This document shows, in pieces, positions 17,505-25,954 of a stretch of DNA of 40,010 nt. The notes beneath the pieces are model-generated. The model searched no databases. It saw only the letters and a list, made by a program, of their open reading frames with translations, and was not told the origin of the DNA. The first letter of the stretch is position 1; each line of letters opens with the position of its first letter. The DNA comes from Bacillota bacterium (GTDB taxonomy: Bacteria; Bacillota; Sulfobacillia; UBA995; UBA9673), in NCBI GenBank assembly GCA_003599345.1, contig QZJP01000083.1, positions 1 through 40,010 on the forward strand, written 5' to 3'. The position numbers were made by a program, and so were the translations under genes.

Positions 17505-17897
17505 CTATCCCCGTTCGATCAACCCGGCCACCAAGCCCGCCAAGGCGTGCCGTTGAGCCGGCTTCCGGAGGAACACGTCGGCTCCCGATTCGGCTGCTTC
17601 GTCCGCGGCGTCCAGCACGCTGAAGAGAACCACGGGCACGGACGAGATGCCGGGCCTCGACTTTATCTGCCGGCAGAGTTCCAGGCCGTCGGTCCCGGGC
17701 AGCAGGATCTCCAGGACGATGGCGGAAGGCCGGCGCGAGGCCATAGTTCTGAGGAGGGCGTCAGGCCGAAGGAACTCCAGGTGGAAGGACCTCAGCATCA
17801 CCCGCTGCATCTCGGCCATGAACGGGTTGGGTTCGACTACGTAGACCAGCTGGCCGCTGGCCGCGCCCGACGATTCGTGGGAAACCGCCCTGGGCAT
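17505..17897 (-). CDS. Atypical response-regulator receiver domain (stand-alone)
   Basis: Receiver fold VYVVEPNPFMAEMQ...AIVLEILLPGTDGLELCRQIKSRPGISSVPVVLFSVLD...GADVFLRKPAQ; Glu in place of the usual phospho-acceptor Asp. Confidence 0.8.
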   Translation of the reverse strand: MPRAVSHESSGAASGQLVYVVEPNPFMAEMQRVMLRSFHLEFLRPDALLRTMASRRPSAIVLEILLPGTDGLELCRQIKSRPGISSVPVVLFSVLDAADEAAESGADVFLRKPAQRHALAGLVAGLIERG

Positions 17898-17989
17898 CGC
17901 TTAGACTCCTCACAGAGGTTAGCTGGTCCCTTCTGCCGGATTGCCCCTCTTCCTGCCCATGTCGGAAAACAATGGGGAGGGGGTCGAAT

Positions 17990-19252
17990 TCAGGCCTTTC
18001 CCGCAAGTATCTCAAGAAACGCGTCGACCCTTGTCGCGGTGGGCCCGGCCGAGTAAGCGCGGGAATCCGCCATATCGGCCTCGATGACCAGTGTGGGCAG
18101 CCCCAACTCGTCTCTGACGGCGCGCGCCAGCTCGTACTGGCCGAGGGAGTAGGTCTTGCAGCTCCGGCAGGAATGGAAGACAACCCCGTCCGCGCGTTGT
18201 GACCTCACCATGCGGAAGAGACGCTCCTTGCGTATCCCAAGACCGATGTTCAGGAGGATCAGGGAGTACTGCCTGGCCATGGCCTGGAGGGGATCGTGGG
18301 CGTCCGATGGGTCGAAATCGTAGATGCCCCAGGCATCGGTGTAGGTTTCGCCGACAAAGGCCGCGCCCCGCGCATGGAGGTATCGGACGAGGTCGAAATC
18401 GTACCAGATGGCGATGTTGTCCCAGATCAGACGGTACTTCTCCAGCGGCACCGCGCCGTAGCCCTGCTTCACGCGCTCCGAGAGTTCCTCCGTCACTTTG
18501 CGGTAGTAGTCGACGCAGGTCTTGGTGCCCCTCAGAGTGACGATAGGGAACATGTTCGTGAACATGTCCAGGGCCGAAGCCGGGGTCGGCGAGGCTTGGC
18601 GAAGGGCCTGGATGCCGTTCCAGAGCGAGACGGTCTGTCGCGTCAGCTCTAGGACCTCCGAGAGCTTCGACTCGAAGGCTTCCTTCGACGGGACACGCCG
18701 CCTAGCGGCCTTGGACGCGAAAACCACCAGGTCCTCGAGTTGTCCCTTGACGTAGGCGACCTGGTCGGGGTTCAGGCCGTCGGCGGCGTAGGGCGTGTCG
18801 AGGATGAAGAGCGGGCAGCCGAAGTGCCTGGCCGCAACCTCCCACCACTTCACGACCACGTCACAGATGTTCTTGGCCGCGACCAGCAGATCGGGAGGGG
18901 GTAGGGGTCTGCCCCCCAGCTCCCCCTGCCCGAGGAGGAAGGTGCCGATGTTGGTGCGAGCGTAGGCGCACAGGTCCAGGCTGTAACCAGCCTGCTCCGC
19001 CGCCTCACAGTAGGGTAGAGCGGCCTTCCGGCTGGCAACGAGGGCCCCGTAGTTCTCGGGGTAGACCGGCAGGATGCCGAGGGCCAGCAGGATCTCGACC
19101 GGGGCACCGCTGGTCACCCAGGCCACGGGCTTCCGGCCCAGGGGGCTCTTGGCCCGGAAGGCCGACATGTAGTGCTTGAGGATGAGGCCCTTGAGTTCAC
19201 GATCTACGGTCAGCCTACGGTCCTGGGCGATCTCACGCACAGGTTCGCTCAC
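17990..19252 (-). CDS. 2-hydroxyacyl-CoA dehydratase / benzoyl-CoA reductase family subunit (HgdB/BcrB-like)
   Basis: WVTSGAPVEILLALGILPVYPENYGAL, CxxCK (SCRSCKTYSLGQ), LPTLVIEADMADSR...TRVDAFLEIL. Confidence 0.85.
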   Translation of the reverse strand: MSEPVREIAQDRRLTVDRELKGLILKHYMSAFRAKSPLGRKPVAWVTSGAPVEILLALGILPVYPENYGALVASRKAALPYCEAAEQAGYSLDLCAYARTNIGTFLLGQGELGGRPLPPPDLLVAAKNICDVVVKWWEVAARHFGCPLFILDTPYAADGLNPDQVAYVKGQLEDLVVFASKAARRRVPSKEAFESKLSEVLELTRQTVSLWNGIQALRQASPTPASALDMFTNMFPIVTLRGTKTCVDYYRKVTEELSERVKQGYGAVPLEKYRLIWDNIAIWYDFDLVRYLHARGAAFVGETYTDAWGIYDFDPSDAHDPLQAMARQYSLILLNIGLGIRKERLFRMVRSQRADGVVFHSCRSCKTYSLGQYELARAVRDELGLPTLVIEADMADSRAYSAGPTATRVDAFLEILAGKA

Positions 19253-20532
19253 ATCCGGCCACCTCCCCGACCGGCCCGCGATGCGGCGGGGCCTCGCGCG
19301 CCGGCGGCCGCCCCCCGCGGATGACCCGGCCCGCGAGACGTACGCGCCGTCTGGCGCAGGGTCTCGATGAAGGCTTCGAGTCTCGTGCGGGCCTGACCGG
19401 TCGAGACCGCGCCGAGTTCCACCTCGATGACGAGCGACGGCACCCCTGCCTCCGCGAGAGTGTCGCGTAAGGCCGGGTAGTCGAAGGCGTGAGGATCGCA
19501 GAACTTCTGGAGGAGGAAGATGGCGCCGTCGACGCCGTCAGTGGTGGCCCGGCTCCGGATCTCCTCGAAGCGCCGGTCGGGCGGGTGCTTCGTGGGGCAC
19601 GGGGTGCGGCCGAGGTACATGGCGGCAAGACGGCGGTACGGGTCGGAGTCGTCCCCGGCGCCGAACTCCAGACGTCGACCGCCAAGGCAGAGGTCGTCCG
19701 AGACGATGTCCGCCCCCGATTCCTCGATGAGCCGCAAGGGCTCCTCGGTCTCGAGATAGCCTCCCAGCACCAGGACCCTGGGGCGGCCTCCGCCAGGCCG
19801 GGGCGGCGCCCCGGACGGCGTCCGGGACGGCGACACGGTCGCTCCCATCGCGGCTGTGAGCTCGTCCGCCACGGCCGCCGTCAGCGTCGCGGCCTCCCTG
19901 CGGTCGAGGACCGCGGCTCCGCGCGCCATCGCCATGTAGGTCGACCCGGGAAGGAGGTCCGGCCTCGCGCGGCGCACGCGGGCCAGGCCTTCGAGGTTCT
20001 GCCGGACTGCGCCGATGAGCCCGATCGCCCAGGCCAGGTCGTCGGGAGTCGGCGGGTGGGCGCCGTCGACTCCGCCCAGGGCCTCGGACAGCCGTCGCAT
20101 CTCGGACGCCGCGTAGTCGAGGACACCAGGACCTTCGATTCGTGCGGGGAGATTAAGAAAGTGCACGAGACGCCCCGGCGGGGCGCTGATGCGCCACGAT
20201 TCGAACGCCGCCCGGAGCGAGTCGCAGGTGTAGGCGAAGACGAAACCTTCGAGGCCGTTCCACCGGCCGGACAGCAGCCCGTCGAGGAGGGCCCGGGCGA
20301 AGGAGCACGAGAAGCTCTGCAGACGGCTGTCGGCCGGGCCCGTGGGTCCGGGCCTCGCCCCCAGCCTGACCGGGTGGAGACCCGCAGCCAGGATGATCTC
20401 CTCCGGGACGTAGGAACACACGTAGCCGACGGCCGGGCCTGGAGCGTGAGCGGCCGGGTCGGCACCGGCGGCCAGGAGCCGGTCCATGGCCCCGCTCGCC
20501 GTGCTGTTGGTCATTGCCGGAGCCCCCTCCAC
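19249..20532 (-). CDS. 2-hydroxyacyl-CoA dehydratase family subunit
   Basis: YVCSYVPEEIILAAGLHPVRLGA, QSFSCSFARALLDGLL, QKFCDPHAFDYPALRDTL, VPSLVIEVELGAVSTGQARTRLEAFIETL. Confidence 0.85.
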   Translation of the reverse strand: MEGAPAMTNSTASGAMDRLLAAGADPAAHAPGPAVGYVCSYVPEEIILAAGLHPVRLGARPGPTGPADSRLQSFSCSFARALLDGLLSGRWNGLEGFVFAYTCDSLRAAFESWRISAPPGRLVHFLNLPARIEGPGVLDYAASEMRRLSEALGGVDGAHPPTPDDLAWAIGLIGAVRQNLEGLARVRRARPDLLPGSTYMAMARGAAVLDRREAATLTAAVADELTAAMGATVSPSRTPSGAPPRPGGGRPRVLVLGGYLETEEPLRLIEESGADIVSDDLCLGGRRLEFGAGDDSDPYRRLAAMYLGRTPCPTKHPPDRRFEEIRSRATTDGVDGAIFLLQKFCDPHAFDYPALRDTLAEAGVPSLVIEVELGAVSTGQARTRLEAFIETLRQTARTSRGPGHPRGAAAGARGPAASRAGRGGGRM

Positions 20533-20548
20533 CCGCTAGCGCTGCCTA

Positions 20549-21706
20549 CTAGTTCTTCCTGAACATCTTGTCGAAGAGCCCGGCGGCCTCTCCGGCGGGG
20601 ACTTCCATCGCCCCCTCGGTGCACAACTCGGCGCAGCAGAAACACGCTATGCACTTCGCCGGGTCGACCACGGGGTACGGGTCGAGAGTGATGGCTCCAG
20701 GCGGGCAGTTCTCGGCGCAATCACCGCACATGATGCACAGGCTCTCGTTGACGACCGGGTTGATGTTGCCGAGAGAGACCAGGATTTGAGCCTGTTCGTC
20801 GAGAGAGACCCCAATGGTATTCGGCATGGCGAAGTCCGGGATGGGTTCGATGTCGATGGGGCGGCCCTCGCCGTCGAGGGCCCGGAACTCCCCTGGACGG
20901 TACCTCCCCAGTGGGGCCTGGCCCTGGGCCTCGAGTTCGGCGGCCTTCTGGAACACCCTGAGTTGCATCGGTTCGACACCCATCATCAGCGACAGCACGG
21001 CGTCGACCGCCAGGCCGTCGGTCCCGGCGACCAGCTTCCCGAGCGGTCTTACCCGGCCGTGGCTCGGCCCATTCCCGTCCATGATGTAGAGAGCGTCGAC
21101 GATGTGCAGATCCGGCACCCGCAGGGAGTAGATGTCGAGGAGAACGTGGGCGAACCGCCCGCGGGAGAAGGCCGCCAGGTGCAGCTTGGCCTTGTTCGTG
21201 CCGGCGACATAACCGAAGCAGTTCTTGACCGCTCCCGTGAGGGTTGTGAGCATGTGCGTCTTGAAGACGGGGACGTTGATGACGTGGCCGGCCTCCAAGA
21301 TGTACTTGGAGATGACGAGCTTCCCGGCGTACGGGTTGGATACGGCCTTCTCCACGACCTCGTCGGACAGGTTGCGGAAGCAGCCCTCCGCGGCGTCGTA
21401 GATGCCGCAGGTCCTTGCGGTATGAAGCGAGTTCCTATCCACTCCGCCCGGGTTGTCGCCCACCGCGGGTTGCCCTCCCGCCCGCCGGACGGCCCTCACG
21501 ATGGCCGTCACCAGCGACGGTGTGGTCGTCACATGCAGCTCGGGCGGCGCCGGCGCCAGGATGTTCGGCTTTATGAGCGCGCTTCGCCCCTTGAGCCGCT
21601 CCCCGGCGCCGGTAAGGGCGAAGATGGTGTCGACCGCCTGTTCGAGGGCTGGCAGCCCGGGGTCGGGGCCGCCCAGGTCCAGTATGTAGACGTCGCTCGT
21701 GTCCAC
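20549..21706 (-). CDS. DUF362 domain protein with C-terminal 2x[4Fe-4S] ferredoxin domain
   Basis: VFKTHMLTTLTGAVKNCFGYVAGTNKAKLH; CIMCGDCAENCPPGAI and CIACFCCAELCTEGAM. Confidence 0.88.
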   Translation of the reverse strand: MDTSDVYILDLGGPDPGLPALEQAVDTIFALTGAGERLKGRSALIKPNILAPAPPELHVTTTPSLVTAIVRAVRRAGGQPAVGDNPGGVDRNSLHTARTCGIYDAAEGCFRNLSDEVVEKAVSNPYAGKLVISKYILEAGHVINVPVFKTHMLTTLTGAVKNCFGYVAGTNKAKLHLAAFSRGRFAHVLLDIYSLRVPDLHIVDALYIMDGNGPSHGRVRPLGKLVAGTDGLAVDAVLSLMMGVEPMQLRVFQKAAELEAQGQAPLGRYRPGEFRALDGEGRPIDIEPIPDFAMPNTIGVSLDEQAQILVSLGNINPVVNESLCIMCGDCAENCPPGAITLDPYPVVDPAKCIACFCCAELCTEGAMEVPAGEAAGLFDKMFRKN

Positions 21707-21758
21707 AGGTAGGACGCACCTGCCTTTCCCGATGGCTCTCGCGGCCGTGACGGTTCGC

Positions 21759-23546
21759 CTAGCCCGCTTCCTCGCGCTTCTTCCGCTCCTCCTCGGCCAG
21801 AACCCTCCTCAGGACCTTCCCGACGAATGTCCTCGGCAGTTCGGAGCGGAATTCCACGTACTTGGGGACCTTGTACTTGGCGAGCTTGCTCTTGCAGTAG
21901 TCGATGACCTCCTCGGCCGCGAGGTGCTCACCGGGCTTGAGGACGACGAACACCTTGACCGCCTCGCCCCGGTACTCGTCCGGCACGCCGACCGCCGCGG
22001 CTTCGAGGATGGCCGGGTGCTCGTAGAGGACCTCGTCGATTTCGCGTGGGTAGATGTTGAACCCGCCGGCGATGATGAGCTCCTTCTTCCGGTCGACGAT
22101 GTAGGTGTAGCCGTCTTCGTCCATCTTGGCGATGTCTCCCGTGTAGAGCCAGCCGTTTCGGAGCGTCTCCTTCGTCTCGTCCGGACGGTTCCAGTAGCCC
22201 TTCATCACCTGGGGGCCCTTGAGGATGAGCTCGCCGGTCTCGCCAACGGGCATTTCCTTGTCACCGGTGTCCGGGTCTACCACTTTCGACACCGTGTCCG
22301 GGAAGGGCAGGCCGATGCTGCCGGCCTTCCGGTTCCCGAAGAGCGGGTTAGAATGAGTCACCGGCGACGCTTCGCTCAACCCGTAGCCTTCCGAGAGATA
22401 GCCGCCGGTGATCTCCTCGAACCTCTTCTGGACCTCGACCGGCAGGGCTGCGGAGCCGGATAGACAAGCCCCGACGGACTTGAGGTCGTACTTCTTCACG
22501 TCGAGGTGGTTGTTGATCGCGATGTACATGGTCGGAGCGCCGGGGAACAGGGTCGGCTTCCACTTATCGATGGCCTTGAGAATGTCCTCGACGATGAACC
22601 TCGGAATGAGGATCATCGAGGCGCCGATCGCCGAGGATAGGTTCATGCAGCAGGTCATGCCGTAGCTATGGAAGAGCGGCAGGACGGTCATGATGCGCTC
22701 CTGGCCCGGCTTGGTCTCCGGGTACCACCTGTAGACCTGGGTCGCGTTGACGACCATGTTCCGGTGGGTCAGCATGCATCCCTTGGAAACGCCCGTGGTC
22801 CCGCCGGTGTACTGCAGGCAGCAGAGGTCCTCAGCCAGGTCGAACTCGTAGGCCGGCGGGTTCGGCCCGTACTGCTTCAAGAGGTCGGTAAGCTGGTAGT
22901 TGCCGGCGGTGGGCGGGACCTCGACGTAGGTTCCGTCCTTCTTGGCCTTGATCGGGTAGAGCTGCCTCAGGGGGAAGGGGAGGAAGTCCTTCATGCTGGT
23001 CCAGATGATCTTCTCAAGTCCGGCACCCTCCCGGACCTTGGAGAGGCGTCCGAAAAGGAGATCGAGAGCGATCATCACTTTCGACCCGGAGTCAGTGACC
23101 TGGTGGTGTATCTCGCGCTCCACGTAGAGGGGGTTGAAGGCGACCACGACCCCGCCCGCCTTGAGCACGCCGTAGTAGGCGATGACCATCTGCGGAGAGT
23201 TCGGGAGCATTATCGCCACCCTGTCACCCTTCCTGACTCCCAGGGCGGCGAGGGCGGCGGCGAACCTGTAGACCTTGTCCAGGAGCTGGCGGTAGGTTAG
23301 CTTGCCCCCCATGAAGATGGTGGCGACGTTGTTCGGGTACCTCTCGGCCGCCTCCTCGAGAAGCCCGTGCACCGGGATGCCCGGGTAGTCGATGTGCCGC
23401 GGCACCCCTTCGGAGTAGTTCTTGACCCAGACAGACTCAAAGTCCGGCACTGCTCTTCCCCCTTTCCCCCTCCTAGAGGACTCCGACCGAAGCACCTTCG
23501 AGGCTGGGGTGCGGCCCGCGCGGTCGTGCCCGGACCTTGCACCCAA
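21759..23546 (-). CDS. Long-chain acyl-CoA ligase (AMP-binding family)
   Basis: YTGGTTGVSKGCMLTHRNMV, EGYGLSEASPVTHSNP, YTGDIAKMDEDGYTYIVDRKKELIIAGGFNIYPREID, LPRTFVGKVLRRVL. Start probably at an internal codon near MPDFESVWVKNYSEG. Confidence 0.9.
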   Translation of the reverse strand: MGARSGHDRAGRTPASKVLRSESSRRGKGGRAVPDFESVWVKNYSEGVPRHIDYPGIPVHGLLEEAAERYPNNVATIFMGGKLTYRQLLDKVYRFAAALAALGVRKGDRVAIMLPNSPQMVIAYYGVLKAGGVVVAFNPLYVEREIHHQVTDSGSKVMIALDLLFGRLSKVREGAGLEKIIWTSMKDFLPFPLRQLYPIKAKKDGTYVEVPPTAGNYQLTDLLKQYGPNPPAYEFDLAEDLCCLQYTGGTTGVSKGCMLTHRNMVVNATQVYRWYPETKPGQERIMTVLPLFHSYGMTCCMNLSSAIGASMILIPRFIVEDILKAIDKWKPTLFPGAPTMYIAINNHLDVKKYDLKSVGACLSGSAALPVEVQKRFEEITGGYLSEGYGLSEASPVTHSNPLFGNRKAGSIGLPFPDTVSKVVDPDTGDKEMPVGETGELILKGPQVMKGYWNRPDETKETLRNGWLYTGDIAKMDEDGYTYIVDRKKELIIAGGFNIYPREIDEVLYEHPAILEAAAVGVPDEYRGEAVKVFVVLKPGEHLAAEEVIDYCKSKLAKYKVPKYVEFRSELPRTFVGKVLRRVLAEEERKKREEAG

Positions 23547-23989
23547 GCTCGGTGATAGTGCCTGGTATGGAGCTAATTGCTGGGGGGAGCAGTGGATTCC
23601 TGCCTGAGTTGAGCCAATAGTCAGCCTACCCTGGCAATTGCCCGGGCTGGGTCGAAGGGCCGGGTCGTGGACTTAGTGGGAAGTCAGAAAGGCCTGTGCG
23701 ATGACCACACAGACCCCTTGGTTCCTGCTGGGAGGGGACTGGCACTAGCTAGGGCTAGTCCTTTCCTGGACTCCCCCTTGACTCAGATGGCCGAGGTTCA
23801 CGACCTTCCCGGTCGCGTTTGGCCTTGCGAAGCTTCTTAGCTTCTTCCCACACGGGATTGAGTTCTGGCGGTCAACCGTACCAGATCCTGTCGACGAATC
23901 GTCAAAGGTGGCGGACACCTCCTTTAACTGTATGCGCTTCACTTGAATGTCTGCCATCGCGCACGTTCTCCTTCCGAACCGACAACCTT

Positions 23990-24479
23990 CTAGTATCTCG
24001 GGAACATGCCCCGCTTCAGACAGAAGTCCGGAGGCGTACGGAGTCTCTTCTTGGCAGGGTCAAGCGTCTCCCATTGCTCCTTCACAGCCTCGCTTGTTCT
24101 CTCAAAGGGCGTCATGGTCACATGAAGGACGTATCTGGGAGAACCACCACTCAGCAGATAAAGCACATACTGGTTTAGGCTCACTCCCTCCAGATACGCC
24201 ATGAGGACAAGGCGCCGGTGGAGGCTCTTTGGCATGCGTATCGTGAACTTCCCGCTATACTCAGACAGATCGAATACCTCTTCGGGGAGCTCCCAGCCTT
24301 CCTCCAGAGCTGCAGCAATCCACCGCTCTTTGGCGTCCATGATACTCTCGAGGGCTTCTTCGGGAGTATCCGCCGTACGACAGACAGCCGTCCAATTCTG
24401 GAATCTCCGCAGCCCACTGTACCTTGCCACTATCGAGCTCTGGACTAATGAGTATCCGGTAGCTACGATCCCCCGCCAT
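23990..24479 (-). pseudogene. HicB-type antitoxin with apparent single-base frameshift
   Basis: Frame A (ATG 24479) MAGDRSYRILISPELDSGKVQWAAEIPELDGCLSYG; frame B (23990..24430) continues DTPEEALESIMDAKERWIAAALEEGWELPEE...GKFTIRMPKSLHRRLVLMAYLEGVSLNQYVLYLL (RHH C-terminus). One extra base near 24370-24371 separates the frames. Confidence 0.75.
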
Positions 24480-24695
24480 TCAGCACACCCCCAGTTCGTC
24501 CAAAGCCTCTAGCGCTAGGCGAACATAACCTTTCTTCACCACGGGTTCGTACTTAACAGTGATGATTCTCCTCAGGGACGGGTGCCGAAAGGAGACGTGC
24601 GAAGAGCCGGACCGTGGTCGGGTCACGCGAAAGCCTGCCGAGACCATGACCTTCTCGTACTCTTCGTACCGAACGTTGCCAGGGCTATCCCTCAT
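24480..24695 (-). CDS. HicA-type toxin (YcfA-like, dsRBD fold)
   Basis: YEEYEKVMVSAGFRVTRPRSGSSHVSFRHPSLRRIITVKYEPVVKKGYVRLALEALDEL; GSSHVSFRHP corresponds to the HicA GSHxxFxHP motif; stop abuts the hicB ATG (TGAATG). Confidence 0.75.
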   Translation of the reverse strand: MRDSPGNVRYEEYEKVMVSAGFRVTRPRSGSSHVSFRHPSLRRIITVKYEPVVKKGYVRLALEALDELGVC

Positions 24696-24776
24696 CTTCC
24701 GTATTACACCCCCGGGCAGAGCAAACGCCAGTCCGGACCTTCATCCGGCGCCTTGAGCGACCAAAAGAAAGCAGAA

Positions 24777-24802
24777 GGTCCGCGCCTACTTCTGGGCGGA
24801 CC
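24777..24802 (-). terminator. Rho-independent-type terminator downstream of the tRNA-Leu genes
   Basis: Inverted repeat ggtccgc-gcctacttctggg-cggacc followed on the minus strand by TTCTGCTTTCTTTTGG. Confidence 0.55.
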
Positions 24803-24818
24803 CTCACGTACAAAGTCT

Positions 24819-24903
24819 TGGTGTCCGGAGGGGGACTTGAACCCCCACGGGTTTCCCCATACGCCCCTCAAACGTACGCGTCTGCCAGTTCCGCCATCCG
24901 GAC
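24819..24903 (-). tRNA. tRNA-Leu (anticodon GAG), CCA encoded
   Basis: Reverse strand GTCCGGATGGCGGAACTGGCAGACGCGTACGTTTGAGGGGCGTATGGGGAAACCCGTGGGGGTTCAAGTCCCCCTCCGGACACCA; long variable arm, anticodon stem TACGT/GCGTA, loop TTGAGGG. Confidence 0.9.
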
Positions 24904-25014
24904 AACTCAATATGGAGCGGGCCTACGGAATGTACGGCGCCTGCGGATCCAGCCTTGGGCTGGTGGTCAGCGATTCGAGCGCCGCAATCGCAAATGTGCC
25001 CGTCGTTTTCAAAG

Positions 25015-25102
25015 TGGTGCCGAAGGTGGGATTTGAACCCACACGAGCGCTAGGCTCACGGCGCCCTGAACACCGCGTGTCTGCCAGTTCCACCACTTCG
25101 GC
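25015..25102 (-). tRNA. tRNA-Leu (anticodon CAG), CCA encoded
   Basis: Reverse strand GCCGAAGTGGTGGAACTGGCAGACACGCGGTGTTCAGGGCGCCGTGAGCC...GTGGGTTCAAATCCCACCTTCGGCACCA; anticodon loop TTCAGGG. Confidence 0.92.
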
Positions 25103-25120
25103 ATCCGAACTGCGAAATCA

Positions 25121-25150
25121 ACTATAGCACACAGGTCAAGAAGCTATCAA
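25121..25150 (-). promoter_or_regulatory. Sigma-A-type promoter for the tRNA-Leu pair
   Basis: Reverse strand TTGATA-N18-TATAGT, 19 bp before tRNA-Leu(CAG). Confidence 0.55.
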
Positions 25151-25223
25151 GGAACGAGGGTACAGCGCCGGCAAACCTGCGCCAAGCCGCTCATAGACGT
25201 GCCGAGGACGTGTCGATGCCGCC

Positions 25224-25898
25224 TCACGTCCCCGACGACGGCACGTCACTCGGGAGCGTCTTCTGGTATATGTCGCGGTAGCATTCCAGAGCGCTGAGGA
25301 CGCCCCGAACGTAGTTTCTGGTCTCCTGGTACTCAATGGCGGAGAGCGGGAAATCCTCGACGACCTCGGGCGGAGGCCATAGCGCGGGGTCTACCGCCGA
25401 GGGCGGGTCAAGGCTGTCACCGTGCCTCTCCGCCCACTCCCGGACCCGTCCACGCCCGCAGTTGTAGGCCGCTACTACGAGGACCACCTTGCCGGAAAAC
25501 TCACGTCTCAACTCGGCCAAGTACCACGACCCTATCATGATGTTCGTGGCCGGGTCCTTCAGCATTTCCGGGTCGTAGCCGGCGAACCCGAGTTGCTCCG
25601 CAACCCATCGCCCCGTCTCCGGCATGACCTGCATCAGCCCCACCGCGCCCTTCTTCGACACGGCGCTTGGGTTGAAGCGGCTTTCGTTCTTGATAATCGA
25701 CGCGATAAACAGCGGGTCCAGGCCGTTTTCGCGGGCGTAGGTGATGATCTCATCCCTGTAACCGAACGGGTAGAGACGCTCGAGAACAGCCTGGCGTCCC
25801 CCCCAGAAGGCGAGGATGGCCACGACCACCCCGAGGGCCGCGAGTAGCCACGTTCTTCGTCTGAGGAGCCGATTTCGCCCGGTGATCTTCGTCGTCAT
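25224..25898 (-). CDS. Lytic transglycosylase (SLT domain)
   Basis: IASIIKNESRFNPSAVSKKGAVGLMQVMPETGRWVAEQ...DPATNIMIGSWYL...VVAAYNCGRGRVREW. Confidence 0.92.
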   Translation of the reverse strand: MTTKITGRNRLLRRRTWLLAALGVVVAILAFWGGRQAVLERLYPFGYRDEIITYARENGLDPLFIASIIKNESRFNPSAVSKKGAVGLMQVMPETGRWVAEQLGFAGYDPEMLKDPATNIMIGSWYLAELRREFSGKVVLVVAAYNCGRGRVREWAERHGDSLDPPSAVDPALWPPPEVVEDFPLSAIEYQETRNYVRGVLSALECYRDIYQKTLPSDVPSSGT

Positions 25899-25954
25899 TC
25901 GCGCGGTTAGTGTATCGGCCCAGTGGGTGGATGATGCCCGGAAACGCCTTCTGG

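Noticed and set aside
17898-17989. Possible Spo0A box (ttccgaca / ttcgacc) upstream of the receiver gene
   Set aside because: Neither sequence matches TTCGACA exactly (one has an extra base, one a mismatch); too weak to claim despite the attractive link to the Spo0E motif.
19489-20562. 357-aa plus-strand ORF
   Set aside because: Antisense to the 2-hydroxyacyl-CoA dehydratase subunit; no recognisable protein features.
23547-23744. Possible riboswitch or structured leader upstream of the acyl-CoA ligase
   Set aside because: Only a short palindrome (actagc-tagg-gctagt) was seen; no recognisable conserved RNA motif.
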